Assembly (NCBI GenBank): GCA_016647705.1
Contig: CM028328.1
Location: forward strand, 50,887,647-50,951,646
Length of the DNA stretch: 64,000 bases
Direction of reading: 5' to 3'
Source: Eucommia ulmoides
Taxonomy: Eukaryota; Streptophyta; Magnoliopsida; Garryales; Eucommiaceae
Positions 32,043-42,728 of the stretch are shown piece by piece (position 1 is the stretch's first letter; every line of letters starts with the position of its first letter). Position numbers and translations under genes: made by a program. The notes below the pieces were generated by a model. That model had not been told where the DNA came from. It saw only the letters and a list, made by a program, of their open reading frames with translations, and searched no databases.

Positions 32043-33369
32043 TTTCCTTGAAAATTAAAATCACCACACCAACCACAAGAATAACAATAGAACAAGTAAT
32101 TCAAACCTTAGTCAGCGAACCAAAGCCAATCAACACAAAACTCACAAGATATTCCACCAACCATAACCAAATCACATTTTTGTCGCAGTGTAGCGCAAAC
32201 TACATGATTCACATTGTATATCAACACAAAAATATGATAGGGTTTATCATTTAGCATTCCTCAATCCCAAATAACATGAAAATCTCAATATAGGGTTTAA
32301 AGGGGTTTAGGGTTCCAATCAAATCCAATGTTTTGTTGAAATGAATGAGCAAATGAGGCAAATAATTCAACAACTAAATGAAAAATAGGATTATTGACAC
32401 TTGTTGAAAAATTTGATCAAAACAGTGGAGAATGGTGATTTCGCACTGTTCACCCTTCGAACCCTAATTTTTCAAAAATGGGCAGAGAAATTCCTCGTTT
32501 GGACGAAGATTCTTGATGAAGATCTAAGTTTTTAGCACTATAGAATGAATCTTTAAAGGGAGGAAGGAATTTGGGATGGTAAAATTGAGAGGTTTCTTGA
32601 AATTTTAGGAGGGAAATGCCGTTTGCGAAGTGGACTGTGCGTTTTAAAAATAGAGTTCGCGTAAATTCGCCTAGGCGGTGGTTTTACCGCTTAGGCGGAT
32701 TAGCGCCCTTTCCTTTTTAAAAAACTCTCTGGTGTAAATCCGCTTAGGCGGTGGTTTTTCCGCAGGGGCGAGTTTACACCAGTGTGAAACCTTGATTTGG
32801 TTGTAAATCCGCTTAGGCGGTGGTTTTCCGCCGGGGCGAGTTTACACCAGTGTGAAGGTTAAGCTTTTCTTCAATTTTCCGCCTAGGCAGTGGTTTTACC
32901 TCCTGGGCGACATTCGGCAGTGTAAAAATGCTGACTTTTTTTGTTCAATTTTTGCCTAAGCGGTGGTTTTACCGCTTGGGCGAAATTACGCCAGAATGTT
33001 TTCTCAGCCTTTTTGTCCAATGTTCGCCTAAGCGGTGGGTTTACTACTTAGGCGAATTTTTGCCAGTGTGGACCTAAGCTGGATTCCTTCAGGTTTTCAC
33101 ATTGTTTCTCTACACCTCTTATTTCCTCTTTAATCCTCAAATTAGTTTTAGCATGCAAATCAATCCTAAGTATCTAACCTCATCAATTCACCACAAAAAA
33201 TTAATATTACGAGATCAATACGATCTCCAAAAAGGTATTTATACAAAAGTTGGGAATATTCGTTACCCTCGATGTCACGTCAAAAATATGTTGCTTGGTT
33301 TTACGTTCCTAACATGGACGTTTAAGAATTCCGGCTTTATCCTTCAACGAGGGAGATGTTCTCCACAAC
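32043..33369 (-). other. Spacer between integrase and extra ORF of C
   Basis: No ORF of note. Contains a second palindrome array at 32655-33063 and AT-rich sequence. It would be the leader of a subgenomic RNA for the extra ORF if one is made; that is inference. Confidence 0.6.
32655..33063. repeat. Internal palindrome array of C
   Basis: Six units of about 65-70 bp, each with cgcttaggcggtggttt followed by a second, often decayed, partner (ccgcttaggcg, ccgcaggggcg, ccgccggggcg), and 'agtgtga' spacers. Units are like those of the LTR arrays but with 'tggtttt' instead of 'tggaaactt' between palindromes. Confidence 0.8.
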
Positions 33370-34546
33370 TCACTCTTCATTCTTGAAGTAATGCTTGATC
33401 CGCTCCCCGTTAACTCGAAAAGTACGTCCGTCTTCGACTTCTAGCTCAATAGCTCCAAATGGATAGATATGCTTGATCCGGAACGGTCCAGACCACCGAG
33501 ATTTCAACTTTCCGGGAAAGAGCCTCAGCCTTGAATTAAACAATAGGACTTGTTGGCCCGGACTGAACTCCCTCCGGACTATTATTTTGTCATGCCACCT
33601 CTTCATTTTATCTTTGTAGAGCTTGGCATTCTCATAAGACTCGTGCCGGAATTCTTCAATTTCATTCAATTGGAGGAGACGTTGCGCACCAGAAGCTTTT
33701 ATGTAAAAATTGAGTTTCTTTATCGCCCAGAATGCACGGTGCTCCAATTCAACGGGCAAATGGCAAGCTTTTCCAAACACCAATCGATACGGTGACATGC
33801 CGATCGGTGTCTTAAAAGCCATGCGATATGCCCATAAAGCATCATCAAGCTTCACCGCCCAATCCGCGATTTGTATGAACCGTCTTTTCCAGAATTAGCT
33901 TAATTTCACGGTTAGAAACTTCCGCTTGGCCATTTGTCTGTGGGTGGTATGGTAGCTCCACCTTGTGCCTTACTCCATACTTTGCCAACAACCCATTGAG
34001 CATTTTGTTCCAGAAGTGGGTCCTCTCATCACTAATTAAGGCTCGAGGTGTCCCGAACCGTGTCATGACATTATGTTGAAGGAACTTTAACACCACTTTG
34101 GCATCATTAGTAGGTGTTACCACGACCTCGACCCATTTAGACACATAATCCATCGCTAGCAGAATATACTCCTTCCCAAATGAGGGCGGAAATGGCCCCA
34201 TGAAATCCAATCCCCACACGTCAAACAACTCAAGCTCAAGAATTGACGTCAGTAGCAATTCATGCCTCCTTGATATGTTACCTACCCTTTGACATCTATC
34301 ACAGGTTTTTACAAATGTATATGAATCTTTAAACAAAGAGGGCCAGTAAAAACCTGATTGCAGTACTTTTGATGCTGTCCGAGTCGCACCGAAATGGCTG
34401 CCACAAGGTGATGAATAGCAATGGTAGAGAATACTAGCCATTTTCTCTTCCGGAACACATCTCCGGATCACCTAATCAGCACATTTCTTGAATAGCAATG
34501 GCTCGTCCCACAGATAGTACTTAGCATCAAAAAGAAATTTCTTCCT
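33370..34546 (-). pseudogene. Integrase of C
   Basis: N-terminal zinc-binding His/Cys motif (H in '[14 protein letters not shown]', Cys pair in '[10 protein letters not shown]'). The catalytic core has Asp in '[16 protein letters not shown]', Asp in '[13 protein letters not shown]' and Glu in '[16 protein letters not shown]'. The C-terminal domain is 33370-33855 ('[19 protein letters not shown]'). The usual SDGGTHF motif reads SDERTHF, changing conserved glycines. The frame shifts near 33875, between core and C-terminal domain, and stops precede 34471. Normal role is cDNA insertion; this copy is dead. Confidence 0.9.
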
Positions 34547-36259
34547 TTATGCTCCTGTCAAGTCAGGTGGTAACACACCACATGCAAGATAATTAACAAT
34601 GTCAGCATACCACGGAAGTGCATTTTCTACTGAAAAGAGTTGTTCATCAGGGAACACTTCCATGATATTAGACTCGTCACCAACGTCTTCTTGAATCAAC
34701 CTTGACAAATGGTCGGCAACAACGTTCTCACTCCCCTTTTTGTCCCTTATCTCCGCATCAAACTCTTGTAATAAAAGAATCCACCTTATAAACCTTGGCT
34801 TGGCATCTTTCTTTGCAAATAAGTACCGGATAGCTGCGTGATCCGTGTAGACAATCACTTTTGACCCAATGATATATGAACGAAACTTATCACAAGCAAA
34901 GAACACCGTTAGCATTTCTTTCTCGGTTGTGGTGTAATTCTCCTAGGCGTCATTCAATGTTTTGCTTGCATAATAGATCGAGCGGAAGATCTTCTCCTTC
35001 TGTTGGCCTAACACCGCGCCAACGGCATAGTCACTCGCATCACACATTATCTCAAATGGCATTTCCCAATCCGGAGCGACCATTATGGGAGCCGAGATCA
35101 ACTTCTCCTTTATCGCCTTAAACGCCTCCATACAAGCTTCATTGAATTCAAACGAAGTATCCTTCTCAAGAAGGTGACATAACGGCTTCACCGTCTTTGA
35201 GAAGTTCTTAATAAAGCGCCAGTAAAAGCCGGCATGCCCCAAGAAACTTCGAACTCCTTTCACATTTATTGGTGGCGGAAGCTTCTCAATCGTTTCTATC
35301 TTTGCTCGGTCCACCTGAAGCCCCTTGGAAGAGACTGGATGACCTAAGACGAACCCCTCTTTAACCATAAAGTGGCACTTCTCTCAATTTAGAACCAAAT
35401 TCTTCTCTTCACATCGGTCAAGAACAAGCGCCAGATTATGGAGACAGTGATCAAAGGACGATCCAAAGACTGAGAAGTCATCCATAAAGATTTCCATTTT
35501 CTCCTCCACCATATCAGAAAATATTGCCATCATACACCGTTGGAAAGTTGCCGGTGCATTGCAAAGGCCAAACGGCATACGTCGATAAGCAAACGTTCCA
35601 TACGGGCATGTGAAAGTCATCTTCTCTTGGTCCTCCAGTGCAATGGCTATTTGATTGTAATCGGAATAGCCATCAAGGAAGCAGTAGTACTCATAACCGG
35701 CTAAATGATCTAGCATTTGGTCAATGAAAGGAAGAGGAAAATTATCTTTCCTCGTTGCCTTATTTAATCTCCTATAATCAATACATACACGCCATCCTGT
35801 GATGGTCCGTGTCGAAATAAGGTCATCCTTCTCATTCTTTACTACCGTCATGCCTCCTTTCTTTGTCACTACTTGCACCAGGCTAACCCACTCACTATCA
35901 GATATAGCGTATATAATTCTCGCATTTGATAGCTTCAACACCTCCGCTCTCACCACTTCCTTCATAGCCGGATTTAGCCGCCGTTGATGTTCAATAGAGG
36001 GTTTGAACGTATCCTCCATCAAAATCTTATGCATGCACACTGACGGACTAATTCCCTTGATATCCGAAATAGAGCAAGAAAAAGCAGATCGGTGCCTCTT
36101 CAAGATTCTTAGCAACTTAATCTCTTCTTCTTCCATCAGAGTTGATGAAATTATAACCGGATCGGTCAAATTCACTCCCAAAAAGATATATCGAAGGTGT
36201 TCCGGTAATTGCTTGAGTAATAACCCGCTGTGAGGCGGATTTGATTTCTCGGGAGAGTC
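34547..36259 (-). pseudogene. Reverse transcriptase and RNase H of C
   Basis: One minus frame with stops at 35384 and between 34943 and 34915. RT motifs in order: 'MHKILMEDTFKPSIEHQRRL', 'CIDYRRLNKATRKDNFPLPF', 'YYCFLDGYSDYNQI', 'MPFGLCNAPATFQ', 'FMDDFSVFG' (catalytic Asp pair near 35476-35481). The connection has 'FLGHAGFYWRFIKNFS'. RNase H has Asp in 'IMCDASDYAVGAVLG', Glu in '[13 protein letters not shown]', Asp in '[13 protein letters not shown]' and 'VVADHLSRL'. All catalytic residues are visible, and the damage is nonsense only, with no frameshift in this part. Several stops sit where CAG or CAA would be expected. Confidence 0.92.
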
Positions 36260-37411
36260 TTAAACTTCTTCAATCTCTGCCACATGAATAGGATAATATA
36301 CATCTTTTGGTTGAGCGTCAAGAGCTAGCACGTATTCCACAACATCAAGGTCCGTTGTAGAGCCTTTCTCACCAAGATCCCCTATAGATAAGGAACTTGT
36401 GAGAATGCTCTCTAAGGACTCCATATCCATGTTTGCAAGAAAGAACTCCCGCACGCAAGAGTCTACAACATCAACTCGATTGCAATTGGGAGATTCATCC
36501 GGAAAGTTCATAGTGTTAAAAATGTTGAACCTTATTTCTTCATCATTAACTCTTAAGGTCAAATTGTCATTATGCACATCTATTAAGGCCTTTCCCGTTG
36601 CAAAAAAAGGTCTTCCAAGGATGATCGGGATCTCTATGTCTTCCTCCATTTCAAGAACCACGAAATCCACCGGGAATATAAATTTGTCAACTTTCACAAG
36701 CACATCCTCAATGATCCCCTTCGAATAGGTTAGTGAACGATCCGCCATTTGAAGAGAGATCGTCGTAGGCTTTGCACTTCCGAGTCCTAACTTCCGATAA
36801 ACAGAAGAAGGCATCAAATTGATACTTGCCCCTAGATCACAGAGTGCCTTATCGAAGTGAGATTTCCCGATAGTACACGGAATCTTGAAACTACTCGGAT
36901 CTTTTAATTTGGTAGGCAACTTCTTCTGTAGTATTGCACTACACTCTTTAGTTTGCTTCACCGTTTCATAATCCTTCAACTTCCATTTCTTTGTCATGAT
37001 ATCCTTCAAAAACTTACCATAGTTGGGCATTTGTTCCAATGCATCCGCAAAAGGTATGTTGATGTGGATTTTCTTGAAGATTTCAAGAATTTTTTCGAAT
37101 TGAACATCCAACTTCCACTTTTGGAACATTTGAGGATATGGAAATGGTGTTACTAGAATTAGTGGATTCTCTGAAAATGTTACTCTTCCCGGTATCACCC
37201 TTTCATCTTCTCTTCTCTCTTCGACTTTCTCCTTGTTACTACTCCCATTCATGTCTTCACTTAGCTTCTCCTTTCCTTCATCGGCCTTTGCTTCAACGTC
37301 CTCCTCCACACTAGTTCTTGGTTCATCATCCGAAAACTCACGACTCACACCTGGCTCAGTTTCCATAGGCCTTCTCACTTCCACGTCTTTGCCGCTCCTC
37401 AACTTAATCAC
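36260..37411 (-). pseudogene. Gag C-terminal/protease region of C
   Basis: 383 open codons in the same frame as gag and RT. The protease is at about 36840-36570: active site 'LCDLGASINLMP' (DLGAS in place of DTGAS, usual in this lineage), flap-like 'LQMADRSLTYSKGI' and 'IPIILGRPFFATG' near its end. The acidic stretch before it and the 'KLRSGKDVEV' start (gag-pol junction) are typical. Protease would process the Gag-Pol polyprotein. It is separated from RT by one stop at 36260-36262. Confidence 0.9.
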
Positions 37412-37412
37412 C

Positions 37413-38807
37413 TTTCATTCCCGAGGGTTTGTTTCCGTGTTGCTTGGAAACTTCCCCTTTTGTTGTTCTTGAATTGCCCTAGTAAGTTGCGCGATTTGAG
37501 TCTCAAGAGCTTTCACCATGGCATTAGTGTTGGTACATGTGGTATCAATAGAGTCCAGCCGTGTTTCATGTTTATTCAGGTGATTATGCGTCTCACGCAT
37601 CATAGTTTGCGTCTCTTTCGTAAATGATCCCAGAACTTCATCCAAATTTGACTTCAGATTGTGCATTGGCAGTTGTTGCATTTGCCGATTGGCTTGCATT
37701 GGATATCCCGAAGATTGATTTCCATACCCCAGAGGTGGCTGCAAAGCGTTCTGATTATTCGCATATGAGAAATTCTCATGGTTACGAAGTCCAGGATTAT
37801 ACTGAGTTGGAATGTTGGTAGCCAGCCTGAAAGTATCGGCACGGTTGTTCAGAAAATGACATTCCTCAAACTCGTTATCCAATCCGGATTGAGAACTACT
37901 TGCCGCTATCTCCTCCCCTTGACTTGACAAAGCACCTTTTGTAGACAAGGCGACTAATTGGTCCGAGAGCTTGGACACTTGGGCCGATAACGTTGAAATA
38001 TGGTTAGATTCTTGAATAGAAGCGACCCGTCTTCCCGTGTTCCTCTCATTCGGCCATTGACAGTTATTAGCCACCATCTCCTCCAATAACGCATTTGCTT
38101 CGGTTGGGGTTCTGGACAACAATGATCCTCCGGAGGCTGCATCGACTATCGTTCTTGTCTAGCCGTCCAACCCGTTATAAAATAATTGGATTTGAAACCA
38201 ATCTTGATAACCGTGTTGGGGGCACCTTCTCAATAAGTCCTTAAACCTCTCACACGCCTCAAATAATGGCTCGAAATCTCTTTGACAAAACTGCGCAATT
38301 TCGCCTCGGAGTTGAGACGACTTCGAGGGTGGGAAGAACTTATTGAGGAACCTTTGTGCAAGGTCCTCCCAAGTGTTAATGCTCCCCGGCTGAATCGATT
38401 GAAACAATCCCCTTGCTCGGTCTCGTAAGGAGAATGGAAATAACCTCAACCTTATCACATCTTCGGCGACTCCGTTGATCTTGACGGTGTCACAGATTTC
38501 TAGAAAAGTAGCCAAGTGTACGTTGGGATCTTCGTGAAGATTCCCTCCATATTGGTTTTGCTGAACCATGTTTGATTAGGGCGGGTTTCAACTCGAAGTT
38601 ATTAGCTTGGATCGACTGCCTCCGGATCCCTTAATAATTGTCCAACATAAGGGGTCGATAATAGTCCCGAATGACTCATTGTGGCCTCTCATGCTCCGGA
38701 GGCTGGAGTACTTGCGGCTCCTGTGGTTGCGGAATATTCTCATGTCCGCCGGCCATTGTTGTAGCTTTTTCTTCTTTTTGCTTAGCAATACATTTACTAC
38801 GCCGCAT
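37413..38807 (-). pseudogene. gag of C
   Basis: ATG at 38805-38807. The first part has internal stops and a one-base insertion in an A-run near 38570-38575. The main capsid-like domain is 38159-38569 ('DPNVHLATFLEICDTVKING', 'RLFPFSLRDRARGLFQSI', 'AQRFLNKFFPPSKSSQLRGE'). After a stop at 38159 the frame continues to 37415 with a coiled-coil segment. No CCHC zinc knuckle is visible, which is normal for this lineage. The product would form the virus-like particle. Confidence 0.9.
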
Positions 38808-38943
38808 GCACTGCTCAAATTCAATAGATAAATAAAATAAATAAATTTATTGAATAAAATTTAAAAGCAAAAGAATTATCGTGATTAACATTCAACTACT
38901 TAATCACAATATCAACTTAATTGAAAAACACATTGCCGCATAT
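38808..38943 (-). other. Leader of C between primer site and gag
   Basis: Short AT-rich untranslated leader with no ORF of note. Confidence 0.7.
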
Positions 38944-38960
38944 CCCCGGCAACGGCGCCA
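38944..38960 (-). other. Primer-binding site of C (tRNA-Asp)
   Basis: The plus strand reads ccccggcaacggcgcca, identical to the 3' end of plant tRNA-Asp(GTC) including CCA, so the minus-strand RNA would pair with that tRNA. Six bases from the 5' LTR. Confidence 0.9.
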
Positions 38961-38966
38961 AAAACT

Positions 38967-40511
38967 TGCCACGCACTCAGATTCACACATGTTTCCTCCT
39001 CGCGGTAGTTGGACTACTCGCAAGTATACGAGGTCTGGTTTTAATATAATGGATCTTTTTAGGATCGGATATCGTTCCACTGGGAAGGGTAGGTCATTCA
39101 GTTGAGTATTGTGATTTCAATAGTTTCATATTATCTCGACTAATCAAATTTTGTTTGTTTTCTAATTACTATACTAAGATAAATGACAACTATAAAGTTA
39201 GTTTTAATTACACTAATTACTTAGGTATAAATCTCTTTCATATAATGCATAATCGATTTCATTTACTTAGCTATAACTATTTTTTATCTAATCCGACAAC
39301 CTCTGTATCAATAACTCCTCCGCTACCTCTTTCGAGTGTAAAATGAGGGATTACATGACTTCGTGTCAATGAAGAAGTCCCCTTCAATGCCTAAATGACC
39401 CTAAGTCGCATGAGTTTTGAGCCAACGTCATGGGTTGCATACGTTCTAACGCCCTCCCGGGTCGTTAGAACGTCACGTTGTATTTACCCTAGTCTGAATC
39501 CGGGGTTACCTCTCCCGAGTGTCAAACCCCATATTCTCGGTTTATCAATACAAGCGTAAAATCAAGAATAACAAAAAACACAATCGGAATTAGACAAACA
39601 ACACATTAAAGTAACATAAATTTACTCAACTAAACGATTACATGATTTCGACTACTCCTAAGTAACATTTAACTACTACTACAAGATCTTAGCCATATAC
39701 CATAAAAAATAAGAGGGATTCAAAATTCTTAGATATGAAAAAGTGATTACAAAGAATAAAACAAGAGAGAAACGATCAAATCTAGAAGTGAAACGGTTCA
39801 CTGTCACTAATAATCGATCCGCAAGTTATCCTTCTTTATCCGAATGATGAACCTCCTTCTTGATGTTCAAAATATAGCTTAATAGCTCTTTACTAGGGTT
39901 AGGGTTCTTCAACAACAAGTTTCAGACGTGGCCAAGGGGTATTTATAGGCTTAGGGGTTCAAAAATATCTAAACAGATATTTTGACCTGTTCTGCGATTT
40001 CCGCCTAAGCGGTAGAAACTTCACTTAGGCGGTGCTTAAGTCGGTTAGAATTCTGCCTAAGTGATAGAATCTTCGCTTAGGCAGAGGACTAACTTCTTGG
40101 CTCCTTACCTTTCTGACGGAATTCCGCCTAGGCGGTAGCTACTTCGCCTAGGCGGATTTACAGCAGTGTAGCTCAATCCAACAGTTTAGTCAATCCAGCA
40201 TTCTGATGGATTTCCGCCTAGGCAGTGGAAACTTCGCCTAGGCGGATTTCAAATCTTCAGTTTTTGTATCTTTCTGCTGAATTTCTGCCTAGGCGGTGGA
40301 AACTTCACCTAGGCGGAATTGCTCTGTTATTTGAAACCTCCTCTTTTCATCTTTTTGGCTACCTTTTTTGCACCATTTTTCTCGGTTTTTCGATTGTTTA
40401 CTTCCCTTCTCCTGACTAATAAAAACAGCTAAAACGATATTCAAACTTCAATAAAGTACTCGAAAACTGGCAAATTCGATTTAGAATTAGATAGGTATTT
40501 TACACCTATCA
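38967..40511 (-). repeat. 5' LTR of C
   Basis: 1545 bp, TGCCACGC..ACACCTATCA; TATA box 39940-39947; palindrome array about 40001-40318. Shorter than the 3' LTR by 68 bp, equal to one array unit. Confidence 0.95.
39940..39947 (-). promoter_or_regulatory. TATA box of C 5' LTR
   Basis: Plus 'ggggtatttataggc', minus GCCTATAAATACCCC, directly downstream (in element sense) of the palindrome array. Confidence 0.65.
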
Positions 40512-40754
40512 TTCACCCTAAAACATATTAGCATAATAATGTAGTTAATTTAGGATATACTATTATTAGTTTAATTAATTAAATACATTTATTTTTTGCC
40601 TAGATAAAATTAGGTCACGATAAACGCGGTATTTGATAATAACGACACCAATCCCTGTGGATACGATAACCCGATCTTTCATGATCACACTATACTAAAA
40701 CTTAGACCTCGTATCCTTGCAAGTGTAAGTAGCGGCGTATTTTACGCCCTACCA
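40512..40754 (+). repeat. 5' LTR of B, right part
   Basis: Continues 27642 after the C insertion (first five bases are C's target duplicate). Ends ..acgccctacca before the primer site; the equivalent in B2 ends ..acgcccctacca at 60497. Confidence 0.85.
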
Positions 40755-40760
40755 TGTTTT

Positions 40761-40778
40761 TGGCGCCGTTGCCGAGGA
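40761..40778 (+). other. Primer-binding site of B (tRNA-Asp)
   Basis: tggcgccgttgccgagga, one mismatch to the complement of the tRNA-Asp 3' end; six bases after the LTR. Confidence 0.85.
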
Positions 40779-42728
40779 TTGGTCGTTAGGTGAATTCAGT
40801 TCTTGGCGATCGCTACTAAGTTCTTGGTAATGATTGTTGGGCAATGATTTGTTGTTATTATCGATATTGTGTGTAAATGCCTTAATTTTACTTTAGGCAT
40901 TTCTTTGTATATAATTTTTGTTTGTAGTTTTGTTTTTGTTTCCCATGCAGGGTACTTGGCGATGTTAGATCGACGGGTATTGATGCATCACTTTTTGACG
41001 GGATTCCAAATCTTTTTATGTTGTTTGGCCAAGCACATAAGTCGGTGAGGCATTTCGTTAAGAGATTGAGCCATCCAAAGCAAAACCTCGCCAATCTTGA
41101 GGGCATCTGAAAATGTCCAACCGAGGACATTAAACCACGCGCTTCTTGGGAGGCAACCCAAGGTTAAAAAAAGTTAAATCCGTCATATTAGACTTGATTC
41201 GGAGGTGAGATCCTCTCGCCTCCTAGGTAAGTGTTCTAAACACCCTTTGTCAGCATGCTTTAAATTTCATATGTTGAGATTAATGATTGGGATCGCTGAG
41301 GATACTGTCCCTTTTTAGTTCGGAAGTGATGTGTAGTATTTAGTATTGTTAGTTTATGTGTTATCGTTTTTTTTTTTTTTTTTTTTTTTTTTTCGTATTG
41401 CATGTGTGTTTAGGTTTGAATGTGTTTATGTTTTTGTGTTATTGTTTTTATGTTGAGTTTTGAGTTCATCTGGGCCGTCACCTGATGATGAAAATTACCC
41501 CTGGTTGTTTTTGAAGTCAAGGGTAATACCCATGCATGTGTGATTCTGTGTGCTTGACTATGTTTTTTGGTAAAAATTATTGTAGATCCTAATTTGCACG
41601 GGCACATAGACTCAATGTATTTTTATTCAATTGATTTACGATTATCGATTAACCAAATTCATGACACATTAAGGATTCTAGAACTTCATTGAGGGGAAGC
41701 TTGAGGCGAAATCCTAGGCGAGGTAGTTCAGGAGAGGTGATTTAGGCATTCGTTTTGTCGTTTGAGCCTTTTTAAACCTACTCTGATACATGTTTATCCC
41801 TCGTTACCCTGTCGAAGCCTAAATACAAATTCAATTCAGAACACATAAACTAATACCATGGCTAGTGGATCTTTTTCCAAACCTAAATCGCTGAATTTAA
41901 AGGCACATTTGAGTGAATCAAGTTAGCCATTGCAAAGGCTTCCTGATGTGAGCAGTTGGGTTTAGGGCGAACTTCTAATTGGTTCGGTATTTGAGTACTC
42001 ACTTGTCGGTTTTCATTTGTATTTCACATACCCCTTCAATTGTAATAATCAAATAAGTTTAGGGGTGTGTTCATTGAAAAGAACAGAAAAAAAAATGAAA
42101 AAAATAAAAAATCAAAAAATCAAATGTAAATACGGTGTTTATTTCCGTTTCTTTTGACAAGTGAGTACGTCGGTCTTAAATGCATGTTAGGGATTGTTTC
42201 CAATCTTTCTATGGGGGTTCGAGAGTGAATGTGCCAAGCGTTGAGCTTTGGGTAACGTTAACCCGTTTTCTATTCCAAATTACCCTTGGCTAAATATACC
42301 AAAACCGAACCGAGTCCTAATGATCTTCATGAACTACTAAATCAACATTAGTGGAGAGTGGACCCCAATCCAGCTTATGATAATCCTTAACTCGTAAATT
42401 TTGTTGGGGGATAATCTAATCCGATCGTTGTATAGCCATATTATTGAGTCTCGCACTAACACATTTACAGGATCTAAAATAGCATTCACCATTATTGCAT
42501 GTCGAAAATCTAGAACATCACATGATGTGTGTTACCGCCTAAAATCGATATAACTAGCGGTTGTTGAGGGCAAAAATAAATAGGCCGTTAGAAGAAGTCA
42601 AAACTCGCATGTTGTTATATTTAGATTGTTTTTAGGTTGTTTGTTATTTAATTCAGTTTATTGTTTTTTTTTTCATTTTAGTGTGTGTTTGGCTCAGGGA
42701 TTAGCCAAATTCCAAGTTTGGGGGTATT
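40779..42728 (+). other. Noncoding interior of B
   Basis: About 1.95 kb without credible ORFs, collinear with 60522-62485 of B2. Holds the post-pol phrase 'cgcgcttcttgggaggcaac' at about 41137, a hairpin at 41201-41223, a 27-base T run (41367-41393) and an A-rich tract near 42084-42122. It ends with the purine tract 'aagtttgggggtatt' (about 42714-42728). Gag and pol are absent, apparently replaced by a direct junction between leader and post-pol sequence near 40950-41130. Confidence 0.75.
41201..41223 (+). other. Conserved hairpin in B
   Basis: GGAGGTGAGA, loop TCC, TCTCGCCTCC: ten pairs with one G-T pair. Same stem and loop length as in A. Confidence 0.75.

Larger units (their letters stand above)
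27643..40511 (-). mobile_element. Element C: full-length Athila-like Ty3/gypsy retrotransposon
   Basis: 12.9 kb. LTRs 27643-29255 (3') and 38967-40511 (5') begin TG and end CA on the plus strand. A perfect 5-bp duplication TTCAC flanks it (27638-27642, 40512-40516). Primer site 38944-38960 equals the tRNA-Asp 3' end. Gag, protease, RT, RNase H, integrase and an extra ORF follow in order on the minus strand. The two LTRs differ at only a few positions per hundred bases by eye plus one 68-bp repeat unit, so this is the youngest complete element here. All ORFs nonetheless carry nonsense changes, so it is non-functional now. 'Athila-like' rests on tRNA-Asp priming, the RT motif FMDDFSVFG and an extra gene after integrase. 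Confidence 0.95.

Noticed and set aside
28677..33063. Regular 68-bp spaced repeats resembling a CRISPR array
   Set aside because: Repeat cores are about 12 bases and degenerate, spacers are themselves homologous, and the sequence is a plant LTR; no cas genes.
36399..37472. Plus-strand ORFs opposite protease and gag of C
   Set aside because: Shadows of the minus-strand coding frame.
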